From Pseudomonas sp. ANT_H4 (GTDB taxonomy: Bacteria; Pseudomonadota; Gammaproteobacteria; Pseudomonadales; Pseudomonadaceae), in NCBI RefSeq assembly GCF_008369295.1, contig NZ_VOBG01000041.1, positions 1 to 38,129 of the forward strand: a DNA stretch of 38,129 bases, written 5' to 3'. Under the pieces are notes generated by a model, which was not told the origin of the DNA, did not search any database, and saw only the letters and a list, made by a program, of their open reading frames with translations. Of this stretch, positions 15,354 to 25,606 are shown piece after piece (the stretch's first letter is position 1; every line of letters begins with the position of its first letter). A program made the position numbers and the translations under genes.

Positions 15354-15998
15354 TTATAGGCTGAGAATATTAGGGGCTACGTTGAGTACCGAAAATACCA
15401 TCGCTAGGATAGCCTTTAACAGCCATAAGAAATCGTCCCGGTATTTTATCGCGGCTAGCAGCAAAGCACCGACGATTGGAAGCAGGGACAACCCCTTCAG
15501 CAACCGAAAGGTCCTGGTGAGGGTTAGGCCTTGCTTGTCGACTTGATCGATGGTGATCCTGAGCAGCCCCTGAAGTTTCGGGGGATATGTTTTTATCTTG
15601 TCCTTGAAATCATCGAAAATGACATTGAAGCTGTGTAGGAGGCGCTCCGTTTGCAGCATTTGGTTGTGAAGGATTGCAAGCAGAACCACAGAAACCGCTG
15701 CCAACCCAAGGACAAGGATAAAACCTTCGAATCTTGAGGTTGTTTTCTCCAGCACGACCAAACCCGCTAGCGATATCGGCAGGGCGAGCATCTTGCCGGC
15801 GATGTCGCCCAGCACCCCGCTAAGCTTCGTGCCATAGTCGATTTCAGCTTGGGCCACCTCCCGCCGGGCCCGCTCAAACGAGAAGCTATAGACGTAGGTT
15901 TGCAGATTAGCGCGGTATGTGGCGAGGACCTCCCGCCACTCCCGCACGATCACCAAGAACAGATTGGGCTCGCTCTCAAACTTCTCGATGACGCTAGC
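15354..15998 (-). pseudogene. Membrane protein of NA37 operon, 3' part (split by IS)
   Basis: This is the C-terminal ~215 residues of the split gene. It starts in frame after the IS with ASVIEKFESEPNLFLVIVREWREVLATYRANLQTYVYSFSF. A charged helical region follows, then three or four hydrophobic segments (MLALPISLAGLVVL; FILVLGLAAVSVVLLAIL; LSLLPIVGALLLAAI; WLLKAILAMVFSVLNV). It ends in TAA at 15356-15354. Joining with 17237-17854 after removing the IS and one copy of the 3-bp duplication restores ...KLMIRMAVASVIEKF... and a 420-aa protein. I do not recognise the family. The layout of a soluble front and a membrane rear resembles effectors of several defence systems, but that is inference. Confidence 0.75.
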
Positions 15999-16001
15999 CA
16001 C
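15999..16001 (+). repeat. 3-bp target duplication (CAC), left copy
   Basis: CAC precedes the IS3-family left end and is repeated at 17237-17239 directly after the right end. IS3-family elements make 3-4 bp duplications, and removing one copy restores the host reading frame. Confidence 0.8.
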
Positions 16002-16065
16002 TGTAGTGGTCTAATGAAACCGGACACCCATTTAGGCGAGAATGCTCGCCAGATCGAGGTGTCAG

Positions 16066-17228
<1,163 letters not shown>

Positions 17229-17236
17229 CCACTACA

Positions 17237-17854
17237 CACCGCCATCCGAATCATTAATTTTCGTTCGGAGAGGTGTGCCTTATTTTCGTTTTTTCGATTG
17301 AGTATTTCTTCCAACAAGCTCAGGTGATTGAGCTCATAGTCAAGGACCTTGACGTCAACCTGGGTAGGTAACAGAAAAGTTCTCGGAGGCTTAGCCCCAT
17401 CGGGAGGCAAGGCAAAGAACAGATTAAAACCATCTTGGCTGCTGTCTTTGTCGACACCGATCGCTAGCAGTGCAAGCAGCTCGATGAGCCGGCAGACGCG
17501 CCTGAGCGCCTTAATCGCCGGAGGCTCGATGTCATCGCTATCTGCCCAACAGAGCTCAACAATGTATACGTTGCTCGGGAATTGCCCCTTGCCCAATGAG
17601 CCATTGCGAGCGACAAACTCGCCTAGGTTCGCGTAGAACCGGCCAGACTCGTTCGATGGCAAGCGAAACTCAATATCGAGAGAGTCTGCTTCTTCAGAGC
17701 AATGCTCGAACTTGCCATAGGCTGCGGGCAGGCCATCGCACATTCGCAACGCACCGATAATGTCGGGCGTTGGCATCCCCTCATAGCGGATGACTCCGTC
17801 CTCAATGGTGGGCGCTCCAATGGCGCGGTAGAGAGCTACCACATTAGAAAACAT
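17237..17854 (-). pseudogene. Membrane protein of NA37 operon, 5' part (split by IS)
   Basis: The first ~206 codons of the 420-aa gene, from the ATG at 17854 to the IS junction. The product begins MFSNVVALYRAIGAPTIEDGVIRYEGMPTPDIIGALRMCDGLPAAYGKFEHC and reads as a soluble alpha/beta domain (FRLPSNESGRFYANLGEFV; SNVYIVELCWADSDD; NLFFALPPDG). The current frame runs on into IS sequence and stops at 17159. The ATG lies two bases after the NA37 stop, so both are one operon. No catalytic motif stands out and I do not recognise the domain. Confidence 0.75.
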
Positions 17855-17856
17855 TC

Positions 17857-18990
17857 TTAGCCGACCCTGGCCAGCAGTTCTTTCTCGATCACACCAACCA
17901 GTTCGGCAGTCAGATTGGACAGCGTCAACTTTTTCCGTCCCTCATCATAATAAACGTCTGCGGCCGGATCCTTACCTAACGCTCCACGCTCGAATTGCAA
18001 CGACCAGTTAGCCGCGTCCCCCTTGATACGGGTCTTCTCTTTCAGCGATTTCGCATTGACCGTAAAGTCGTCTGGCACCTTATGTTTCTCGCTATTCAAA
18101 TAGTCTTTCAGCCCAACAATTTCATCCACTAAGTCAGCGGGTACGTGTGCGACAGCGACGTGGCAGATAGCGTCCAAGCGCGCAGATTTGCCTGCGGCCA
18201 ACTGCTCCTCCAGATACTTGATCACCGCCTCTTTGGCCTTGTAACCAAAGCCTTTTAACGTTTTGTTGTCGCGAAAAAACCGTGCAACGTTATCAATGGC
18301 ATTTTTGGTAGCGCGTCCGGAAGCTACTCCTTTCGCGCATCCCAGTGCAGAGATGAAATAATCGGATGCCTGACTATCACGGCCCCGGCTGATGAAGCAC
18401 AGGTAGGTTGAATCCACTTCATCCTCCGCGTCATCTTCATTCTGCTCAGGCGCAGCAGCGGCCGCAGCAGCCATAGCCTTTATGGCCACGAAACTCGCTA
18501 AATTGATCCTGGCGGCCTGCTGAACCTTGTTGAGATCGACCTCTTGAATTTCCTTGGGCACATAGTTCTCGTCCAGCTGTATACCGCCGCGTTCCTTCAT
18601 GCTGGCGACCAGGAAAAAGTCGGTTGCACCTGCGGTGTACTGAGCGCAAAGGATGTGTCCACCGGTCGATAAGACTTGATTACCGGCTTGCTCCACCAAC
18701 TGGTCCATTGCCAAGTGGGTCAAGTCGATAAATCGCGCTTCATCATCTTGTACTTCTACGAACGCGGTGAAGCGCTCTGGAAACGGTCCCTGACGGTCAT
18801 CATTGGCAAACTGGCCGTAGACCACGCTGTTGCCTTCTTTGCCGATGAGGCCGTGGATACCATTGACCAGAAAATGCAACGCGGGATTTTCAGTATCGAG
18901 CGCCACATCCTTCTTGACCACCTCGGAGATAACGCTGGTCTTGGCCAGCTTCTTGAAGCTGTGAATAATGGCAGTTTTCAGCGTAATCAT
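17857..18990 (-). CDS. Nucleoid-associated protein, NA37/YejK family
   Basis: A 377-aa cytoplasmic protein of the NA37 (PF04245, YejK/NdpA) family. It starts MITLKTAIIHSF, then has NPALHFLVNGIHGLIGKEGNSVVYGQF, GGHILCAQYTAGATDFFLVASMKERGG, an Ala/Glu-rich spacer (about 190-215) and TYLCFISRGRDSQASDYFISALGCAKGVASGRATKN. The end NWSLQFERGAL...VYYDEGRKKLTLSNL matches the family. Housekeeping YejK binds the nucleoid and is a single gene; here a distinct copy sits in a mobile region coupled to a membrane-protein gene (2-bp gap). That linkage suggests a specialised, possibly defence-related job, which is inference. Confidence 0.88.
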   Translation of the reverse strand: MITLKTAIIHSFKKLAKTSVISEVVKKDVALDTENPALHFLVNGIHGLIGKEGNSVVYGQFANDDRQGPFPERFTAFVEVQDDEARFIDLTHLAMDQLVEQAGNQVLSTGGHILCAQYTAGATDFFLVASMKERGGIQLDENYVPKEIQEVDLNKVQQAARINLASFVAIKAMAAAAAAAPEQNEDDAEDEVDSTYLCFISRGRDSQASDYFISALGCAKGVASGRATKNAIDNVARFFRDNKTLKGFGYKAKEAVIKYLEEQLAAGKSARLDAICHVAVAHVPADLVDEIVGLKDYLNSEKHKVPDDFTVNAKSLKEKTRIKGDAANWSLQFERGALGKDPAADVYYDEGRKKLTLSNLTAELVGVIEKELLARVG

Positions 18991-19134
18991 AGGTCGAATT
19001 CCGTTCCGATAGTATCAATATGGAATCACTGAAAATAGCACCTTACCCAGCAAACTTCAGGGCTTATCTCGATATCAGATATCACCTAAGGGCTCCAACA
19101 CCTAGTGATCAGTAAGGCTGCACGAACCCAATAA

Positions 19135-19150
19135 CTGTATATGCATACAG
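19135..19150. promoter_or_regulatory. LexA (SOS) box
   Basis: CTGTATATGCATACAG fits CTGT-N8-ACAG with an AT-rich core close to the gammaproteobacterial consensus. It lies 145 bp upstream of the NA37 gene. A CATAAT -10-like hexamer overlaps its right edge in the plus direction. Which direction it controls is not resolved. Confidence 0.65.
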
Positions 19151-19224
19151 CATAATACTCTATGCCATTCATCAGCACGAGGGTCTGAGCGTCGAAACGC
19201 GGACAGCATCATCTAGGCTTGTCA

Positions 19225-19266
19225 CAGACCATAGTCTCTAACGTAGACTCAGTCTGAAAAGTTTTT
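19225..19266 (+). terminator. Nested hairpin followed by T run
   Basis: CAGAC pairs with GTCTG, and inside them AGTCT pairs with AGACT, followed by AAAAGTTTTT. With the LexA-linked -10-like element at 19151, this could end a plus-strand transcript of about 100 nt containing no meaningful ORF. Confidence 0.4.
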
Positions 19267-19808
19267 CCAATCTTATCCGTCAGCGCTGGAGCACAGCTGA
19301 AGAGCGGGGACCGCCCACGCTGGATCGATCAGATCCTTCGTTTGAAGCAATTCTTCGAAGGAATCTATCCCAAAGATTACCCGAGGTTCTAGGTAATGCG
19401 CAGGAGGCCTTTTACCTACTGAAGAACAGATTTTTGGAGGGTTTGATCTCAAGACAGGTCACACAAGAACTCGACTGTCTGGACGATAGTCCGGGTAATG
19501 GTCATGTGTCGCCACTCCGCTATAGGCCTGGTTCTGGGGACGATTGTTACGAACGCCATGTCTCAGTAAGCACCGAGACAGTACCGCGATGGTTGAGTGG
19601 GACGGCGCCCAAAACATTGAGCGTCGATAAATACCACATTACGCGTCCGTGACTCTCAGTACAGGCTCAAAGCGACATCTAGGTCCGTCTGTACCCTTCG
19701 GCCGGGTCCCATCAACACATAAACGGTATTTTTGGTCTCGAACAGGCAATCGTGGGTGAAGGAAACTCCCAATGAGGTTCTTACCCAGCGGGCGCGATGG
19801 AAACGTCC

Positions 19809-20048
19809 TCAGCTATCGTGGAGAACAAACAAAGTGTTGACCAGTGTAGGAGTAACTCCTCCTCTAACAACGACCTTTAACTGACGGGGGGAGACCACTA
19901 AATCAACCATTATCCAGTCAGCGACTAGGCAATAGGTCCGTCCAGGGAAGTAAGATCCGATCAGAGCCACGGCGTCTGAATGAGGAAGCTCACATCCAGG
20001 TATTTTTTCACCACCAGAAACCAGTTCTGCTAGGCCCGCCAGATTCAT
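19809..20048 (-). CDS. Small hypothetical protein (DUF6957-like)
   Basis: A 79-aa acidic-hydrophobic protein (MNLAGLAELVSGGEKIPGCELPHSDAVALIGSYFPGRTYCLVADWIMVDL...). The pattern FPG-x-x-YC-x-VADWIMVDL and the ending VNTLFVLHDS resemble what I recall of the DUF6957 family in Pseudomonas, which has no known function. GGAGGG directly precedes the ATG at 20048, closer than ideal. It lies beyond the 3' end of the tniQ genes and on the same strand, so it may be cargo of the Tn7-like element. Confidence 0.5.
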   Translation of the reverse strand: MNLAGLAELVSGGEKIPGCELPHSDAVALIGSYFPGRTYCLVADWIMVDLVVSPRQLKVVVRGGVTPTLVNTLFVLHDS

Positions 20049-20169
20049 TCATCCCTCCGACCCACTTCATAAATCGAGTCGAATGATTAATCACACCAGT
20101 CAGCATAGCTGCCCGTAAATCGCCCGACTTAAACCCCGATGAACAGCACGCAAAACTTGGCTCATCTGC

Positions 20170-20409
20170 TCAAAAGCTAACGTTTAGCCCTTTAGCTATG
20201 GTCTGATTTATGCCATTGCTCATGCTTGAATCCGACGTCAAAATAGATGCCGGTGTCTGCGGTACGTGAGCGATATCTGCTTCTGCGGCATAAATCCCGT
20301 ATATGCGTAAACCGCTGCTATCGGTGCACATCCAATGCCCGATCAATACGCAATAGGCGTCGGTATTAACAATGACATCCAACGCCCAGCAATAAGCCAC
20401 AAAAATCAC
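20170..20409 (-). CDS. Small hypothetical protein of doubtful reality
   Basis: A 79-codon frame starting with GTG at 20409, 37 bp after the distal tniQ stop and on the same strand. The product (IFVAYCWALDVIVNTDAYCVLIGHWMC...) contains several Cys and aromatic residues and matches no family I know. It may be read from the tniQ transcript or be a chance frame. Confidence 0.25.
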   Translation of the reverse strand: MIFVAYCWALDVIVNTDAYCVLIGHWMCTDSSGLRIYGIYAAEADIAHVPQTPASILTSDSSMSNGINQTIAKGLNVSF

Positions 20410-20445
20410 CGGATCCAGAGCAACTGCGCCACGCCATAAAAATAT

Positions 20446-22119
20446 CTACTGGAGCTTTGAATTGGACGCGATCATCTCCATGTATGCATTGCCACCCATG
20501 GGAATATCATAACCTGGTGGCCCTTCCCATTGCCGCGAGACACCGGTATTTCTAAGCATAACGTCAACCTTAATGCCGTCCTTAACCATGCTGTCTAAAT
20601 CCCACTCGAAGTGATTTATGAGAGCCTGGCAGGCCACATGAGGCACTGTTGTCAATAATCTCAAGCTGGAGTTGTTTGGGGGTAACTTAAGCCTCGCGAT
20701 CTCCGACATCGTCCATATAAATCTCCGTAACCTAAAATGCCAAAGAGACTCAAGATGAAGTTCAAGTTGAGCTGACAGCAATGGGAAAGACTTACGAGTC
20801 GCACGCTCCCTACTTACTTTTCGCGGCAAAAGTGCAAGCATGTTACTGATATTTACTCGCACCTGTTTTTGGGTGATGCGGTACAAGTTCTCAACGCCCT
20901 CTATAAGAATAGTTGCGTATTTTTCGTCCTCATCATTTACCACCGGCTCGACACTACTCTTCTGCATTAAGTTCCCTGTAATTTTACTCAACAACCAGTC
21001 CTTATCGTTTTCGTTGAGCCAACGGGTTACTTGATAAGCACTTACCCAAAGATAGTCCATACCAATGCCTGGCTTCACTTCAAGTAGCATTGAGATTTTT
21101 TCTCGATAAGCCTTTTTCTTATGTTCTGGCAAAGTTTTCTCTTTAAGACGGACCGTCGGGTTTGCCGAGCTAGCAAGTAGAGACTCTTCTGCCAAGCATT
21201 TCTCAAACTTTTCTGCACATCCAAAAAGATGGAGAGATATTAAAAGATGCCTTGCCAACGGCATATCAATTTGACCTCTTGTTGTCGATAGCCTAATCCA
21301 TTGACTTCGAATTCCAGCTGCGTATGCCAAATCAATTTTCGAAATAATTTCATCGCTGAACTTATCACGAATACTGCTAAATAATTTAGCTGTGCCAATT
21401 AGGTTCCCATGAACAAACCCTTGCTTCTTTGCTTGACGCCGATAACAAGCAGCCAAAACCGTATATTCTATCGATGGCAGATTGCGTTGCAGAATATCAT
21501 TTACAAAAACTGCAAACTCGCGCTCTTCATTTGAGGCGAGTGAGCGGTTCGTAGGTTTAACAGCGTTCCACCCGCAAGCACAATCATCGGTCAACCCCGG
21601 TAACAATCGGTTTTTACGATAGAAAGGGTGAGAGCAATTAGGGCAAGATTTAAGAAGTTCTTCACCGTGTCGCCAGCACGCTGTAACGCCCGGTACATGA
21701 TGAGCTCGGTGCCAATATGCGTAGCCACACTCTATGAGGTCGGCCTGCACACAGGCCAAGCAAATTTTAGCTCTGCTATTCCTCGTACCTTCTCTCCTAG
21801 GCACTCGAGCGACATCAGATAAAACCTTGTCAAATTCCTTAGAGGATTCTTTTGATAATCCTATAAAAGGTTTGTAGGCTGGGAACGTAGTGTTAATCTC
21901 AAGCAACTCAGCCAAGTTGCCTTCTTTAACTCCCGGCAATCGAGAAGCAAGGTTTTCTAATTGCTTTGGTATGATAGATAGTTGGAATGGCGCAACGCCA
22001 AAAAGATCACGGAAAGTTTCTGCCTCGGTTTTGTTTCCGGACAAAAAATGGTATCTCGTAATACGAGATAATAGTGTCTCGTCTGGCATAGACATTGGGA
22101 AAAACAGAATACTGGACAT
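20446..22119 (-). CDS. tniQ: Second TniQ/TnsD-family target-selection protein
   Basis: A ~557-aa protein of the TniQ/TnsD family. The N-terminus reads ILFFPMSMPDETLLSRITRYHFLSG, the usual FFP-x-P-x-ETLLS opening. A zinc-finger core has CLAC near residue 120, AYWHRAHHVPGVTACWRHG (about 134-152) and a second CPNC near 159 with CACGW after it. The long C-terminus (200-557) is unlike the neighbouring TniQ. These proteins recognise the target and recruit TnsC. The start is set at 22119 because it gives the conserved N-terminus; an upstream GTG at 22185 is possible. The gene looks AT-richer than tnsABC and sits after a 317-bp AT-rich gap, suggesting separate origin and promoter. Confidence 0.85.
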   Translation of the reverse strand: MSSILFFPMSMPDETLLSRITRYHFLSGNKTEAETFRDLFGVAPFQLSIIPKQLENLASRLPGVKEGNLAELLEINTTFPAYKPFIGLSKESSKEFDKVLSDVARVPRREGTRNSRAKICLACVQADLIECGYAYWHRAHHVPGVTACWRHGEELLKSCPNCSHPFYRKNRLLPGLTDDCACGWNAVKPTNRSLASNEEREFAVFVNDILQRNLPSIEYTVLAACYRRQAKKQGFVHGNLIGTAKLFSSIRDKFSDEIISKIDLAYAAGIRSQWIRLSTTRGQIDMPLARHLLISLHLFGCAEKFEKCLAEESLLASSANPTVRLKEKTLPEHKKKAYREKISMLLEVKPGIGMDYLWVSAYQVTRWLNENDKDWLLSKITGNLMQKSSVEPVVNDEDEKYATILIEGVENLYRITQKQVRVNISNMLALLPRKVSRERATRKSFPLLSAQLELHLESLWHFRLRRFIWTMSEIARLKLPPNNSSLRLLTTVPHVACQALINHFEWDLDSMVKDGIKVDVMLRNTGVSRQWEGPPGYDIPMGGNAYMEMIASNSKLQ

Positions 22120-22435
22120 GAGTAGCCGACTTTCTAGCGTGGGTCTGGTAGGACGCGAGTCCTGTGGATGGTGTTCTTTTATCACATATCACCGTGTACC
22201 CGGGTAAGGATTTTAAAAATGAACGCCATACAGTAGCGAACAGCCAGCAACTGTTTTATTAGAAAACAGCAGTTTTTACGCCAAAGTCAAAATACAATAC
22301 ACCACACATATAAATACTTTCACTGCACGCCTCGTCAAAATTCACACATCGAATCCACGCACAGCTCATATATATAGAGGCTTGTGCCGACGGCGTTACA
22401 GAGCAATATTCATACGCGGATCAGGGTGCCTTCAC
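22120..22435. other. AT-rich gap between the two tniQ genes
   Basis: This stretch has no credible gene. It holds a short dyad (CTGTTTT-ATTAG-AAAACAG, 22251-22269) and A/T-rich tracts that probably provide a promoter for the distal tniQ. I see no CRISPR-type repeat in it. Confidence 0.45.
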
Positions 22436-24121
22436 TCATATTTGGAGTTTTCTGAGACACGCTGTTCGATACAGCGCTGATTGAGTGATTGGCTTGCCGT
22501 CAAGTTTTAGCTTCCGCTCGGCCCAGCTCAGGCGCCGCCGATGGAATGCATCAAGGGTTTCGCATTCGGCTGCCAGTGCAGCCGCACAGTGCGGCAGCTT
22601 GTTGAGCTGCTTTTCAAACCTAGATAACACATGAAGCTCTCTGCCTATTTTTGTCCGTGAGATGCGGACAGGTTTACCTGGAAGCGCTCGTAACATTTCA
22701 GCGCATTGAACCACTTCGTTGGCAAGGTCAAGGTCGAGGTCTTTGAATCTTTCTGCCTGCTGTCCGCGCGGTCTGTGGGCTTTTCCTGGCTCTTGTGTAA
22801 GCTCGGACAGCCATTGCCGATCGTTTCGATGAAGCCACACATAATCTCGACACTCATGAGCTAGGCGAGCTCTGTATTCCCCGTCAAATCGGTTCCTCCT
22901 ATCAACCAGCAGTTTCGAAAGCCTCGCCTCTTTCCATAGGTCAGGTCCATACGAAATCGCGCGTATCATTCGGTAGACGCATGTAACCGAGCTCCTTGTT
23001 TCTGACGCTATGGTCTTAGCGTTAGCCCCCATGAGCGCCAGCGTCCAGATCGTTTCAGATGCCTCACTCATATACTCATTGGTGCTTGAGCGATTGGTTG
23101 GAGATCTGTTGGCAGCTCGTCCACCAGGAGTTTCGCTATTGGCTGTTCGACTAAGCGACTCGGTAATAGGCCCGTTTGGCCGCAGTATCCTTTCCATATC
23201 GACCTTGAGCGCACAGGCCAGCAGGATGAATTTCAGCGGATGATGGGTGCCCCTCGGCTTACGCAAAAGCTTCACAATCCAGGCCGCCGGTATATCCGCA
23301 GACGACTTGCTCAGTATCGAGTATTCCCCTGAGGAGGGGAGCGCCTCAAAGAACGCAGACATGTGTCGCGCCAAAATGCCTAAGTGCAGCCGACCAGTAT
23401 CGGAAGCCATTTTCAAGGCAATAGCGCTATCCAGAAACACCGAGCGAATCGCATCAGGACATAATGGCGGAACATCGGTCTCAAGCACCTGCATCGAACG
23501 CTGCGCTATTTCTTGCAGAGCACTTTGTAGATTTTGAGGGATGTCTAGCGAAATGGAGTGAGACTGAACGTCCTCATCGTCCGGTAAATGCATTCTTCGA
23601 GAGTTTCTGCTCAACCAGCGGTAATCAAGGAACCTCAACGGGGTTCCATGGTGGGGACAGATCAAAACGCCTGGAAGCTGATGCACACGGTGCCAGTACG
23701 CTGCTCCCACACAGGCCATGTCCTGTTGGACACAGTCGAAGCAAAATCGCACTCTCGAAGCAAACTCGAGTCGGCTCGCGATTAACCCCAACCTTAGCAT
23801 CAACCCCTTGCCGTTTCCCGCCATCAAGATATTGGCGTCGTCCACCTGTTGCGGGGTCAAAAAAGGTTCGTAGTAGGGCAGTTGCGTATGGCGCTTTATA
23901 ACAGCGGCTAGCGATAAGCCTGTATCACACGGCAGCGCCTCGACAAGCTCAGCTAGTCGACATGGAAAAGCAACGTTCTGCGAAAAGCATTTCGCGGACT
24001 GCGCTCCATCGAAAACTGCTGCGCAACTACGTACGCCACAGAGCCGGGCGTATCTTGAGAGAACGCTGTGAAGCGTCTCATCGTGGAAAACGGCCGGAAA
24101 GAAATGGAATTTGAGCCCCAT
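22436..24121 (-). CDS. tnsD: First TniQ/TnsD-family target-selection protein
   Basis: A 561-aa TniQ/TnsD-type protein. It opens LKFHFFPAVFHDETLHSVLSRYARLCG and carries the CCCH zinc finger: Cys127 and Cys130 (RFCFDC), YWHRVHQLPGVLICPHHG with His144, Cys155 and His158. The C-terminal third contains a resolvase-like helix-turn-helix (ALMGANAKTIASETRSSVTCVYRMI) and SALYRTA, as expected for sequence-specific TnsD proteins that bind a fixed attachment site. It starts 15 bp after the tnsC stop and on the same strand, so belongs to the tnsABC operon. The target gene it recognises is not evident in this window. Confidence 0.88.
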   Translation of the reverse strand: MGLKFHFFPAVFHDETLHSVLSRYARLCGVRSCAAVFDGAQSAKCFSQNVAFPCRLAELVEALPCDTGLSLAAVIKRHTQLPYYEPFLTPQQVDDANILMAGNGKGLMLRLGLIASRLEFASRVRFCFDCVQQDMACVGAAYWHRVHQLPGVLICPHHGTPLRFLDYRWLSRNSRRMHLPDDEDVQSHSISLDIPQNLQSALQEIAQRSMQVLETDVPPLCPDAIRSVFLDSAIALKMASDTGRLHLGILARHMSAFFEALPSSGEYSILSKSSADIPAAWIVKLLRKPRGTHHPLKFILLACALKVDMERILRPNGPITESLSRTANSETPGGRAANRSPTNRSSTNEYMSEASETIWTLALMGANAKTIASETRSSVTCVYRMIRAISYGPDLWKEARLSKLLVDRRNRFDGEYRARLAHECRDYVWLHRNDRQWLSELTQEPGKAHRPRGQQAERFKDLDLDLANEVVQCAEMLRALPGKPVRISRTKIGRELHVLSRFEKQLNKLPHCAAALAAECETLDAFHRRRLSWAERKLKLDGKPITQSALYRTACLRKLQI

Positions 24122-24136
24122 TTCGTCACCCTTAAT

Positions 24137-25606
24137 TCACCCCTTCCGATACAACGGAGAAAACTCAAAGAGATCACTGCTTATCCAACCGGCGCTCTTC
24201 AACGCCTCAATGGAGTCTTCACTTTCACTTAGCGCCTGTGCCTCTGAGGTCTCAACCGCCACCGCCGCAGGTGACTGCGATTTGACTTGGTTAACGGCCG
24301 CCACATTAGGTTTGGTAGCACTATTGTCGCTGCGACTGATGACACTGCGCAGCAATGCCAGTCGCTCCGGCCGAGCCACACCATCGAACGCCATCATGTC
24401 GCTTAGTTGGTCTTCAATCGGAAGCAAATCATCGAACTGCCGCATCCGTTTCGGATCTCGGCTTCGCAGAGCGGACAAAGCTGGCTTCAATATCTGCATC
24501 TTGGTGTTGCTCACCAACGCAATTGTCTCGGCGGTAACGCATTCCGAACCACTCTGGATCGCATACCTTTGACTGAGCACCAAAAGCTTCACCAAAAAGT
24601 CGGTGACCCCTTGTGTATGCTCATACAGCGCATCAAACACATCCTCTGTCAGTTCGACCGGCTGCTGGTACCACTGATAGCTCCAGAGGTTTTCAACAAG
24701 CATGCGCCACTCGTCATCGTCCTTCTCAAAACGTTTAAATTCGAGTACCCCGACGCCGCAGCAACGCCTTGCGTTGCGCATGACGTCCGAAAATAGGCTG
24801 ATCATCGAATTTGTCCCGATGAACACCACAGGAATTCCGATGTTGTTCACTAGATGGAGGAAGAAATTCAGCATGTTGTCCTTGCCCCCAGTTTTCGCGA
24901 GGTGCAGGTTCTGAAGTTCGTCGATCAGCAAAGCTCCGATGAAAAATGTACTCGCAACCTGTTCCATTTGTTGCAACGAGTCATTGATGTTCCGAGCCCT
25001 ATACCGCTTGTAGTAATCCTCATCACCTAAAGCTCGCCCGACCGCATAGAAAAATTGCTGACAGAAGCCTGCCAGCGAACCATCTCGGGGGCAGTCAAGC
25101 TTGAGCCAGGTGATCTGGGTATGAACGAACTGCTTTCCTTCATAACGCTCGTGGCGAATCGTTTGAGGGTAGAGACTCAAAATGGCTTCGAGTGCGGTGG
25201 ACTTTCCAATGCCACTAAGGCCAACCAGACTGAACGTTTCGGCAGTGGACTTAAATCCATCGTGGTAGCGCTGTGCGCCCGAAAGTGAGTGAAGATGTCT
25301 GACAGTGTCTGGAGAGGTCGGGTTGCGTCCGACGTACCCACGTCGTACCAGCAATGAAAATACGGACTCCAGATCCATGTGGACCAACAAAGGCTGGACC
25401 ACCGTTCTCAACCGGTCGATGCAGTGAACCCGAGTCGATCGGTCGAGGGTCAGCTCTTCTGGATCAACAGGACGGGGGAAGTTCGAGATTAGTTGCATTG
25501 CCACCTCTTCTGAGAAGATCGGTGGCAGCGCTTCGATGAGTGGATTTCCCGCGTAGTCCGCTATCGCCTGCTTCGTGTAGCTTGCGAAAACTTGGGCGCC
25601 TTTCAT
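24137..25606 (-). CDS. tnsC: TnsC-like AAA+ transposition regulator
   Basis: A 489-aa AAA+ ATPase of the TnsC/TniB type that links target selection to the transposase. Walker A is GLSGIGKST (about residues 129-137) and Walker B is GALLIDELQNL (about 224-234), followed by sensor-1 PVVFIGTNSM. An N-terminal segment (1-100) and a charged C-terminal tail (about 400-489) probably contact TnsB/TnsA and TniQ. Its ATG overlaps the tnsB stop in ATGA. Length and motifs are normal; no defect is seen. Confidence 0.92.
   Translation of the reverse strand: MKGAQVFASYTKQAIADYAGNPLIEALPPIFSEEVAMQLISNFPRPVDPEELTLDRSTRVHCIDRLRTVVQPLLVHMDLESVFSLLVRRGYVGRNPTSPDTVRHLHSLSGAQRYHDGFKSTAETFSLVGLSGIGKSTALEAILSLYPQTIRHERYEGKQFVHTQITWLKLDCPRDGSLAGFCQQFFYAVGRALGDEDYYKRYRARNINDSLQQMEQVASTFFIGALLIDELQNLHLAKTGGKDNMLNFFLHLVNNIGIPVVFIGTNSMISLFSDVMRNARRCCGVGVLEFKRFEKDDDEWRMLVENLWSYQWYQQPVELTEDVFDALYEHTQGVTDFLVKLLVLSQRYAIQSGSECVTAETIALVSNTKMQILKPALSALRSRDPKRMRQFDDLLPIEDQLSDMMAFDGVARPERLALLRSVISRSDNSATKPNVAAVNQVKSQSPAAVAVETSEAQALSESEDSIEALKSAGWISSDLFEFSPLYRKG

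Larger units (their letters stand above)
18991..19808. other. Regulatory and otherwise unexplained stretch upstream of the NA37 operon
   Basis: It holds the promoter region of the NA37 gene, a LexA-like box (19135-19150) and a hairpin with a T run (19225-19266). An open plus frame runs from about 19243 to 19652 (RRLSLKSFSNLIRQRWSTAEERGP...) without a good start before its internal ATG at 19434; I do not recognise it and would not call it a gene. Confidence 0.4.

Noticed and set aside
20236..20248. GTCAAAATAGATG, close to a Tn7 TnsB site, near the 3' end of the tniQ operon
   Set aside because: A single 12-13 base match inside an open frame with no second site nearby; the left end of the Tn7-like element cannot be set from it.
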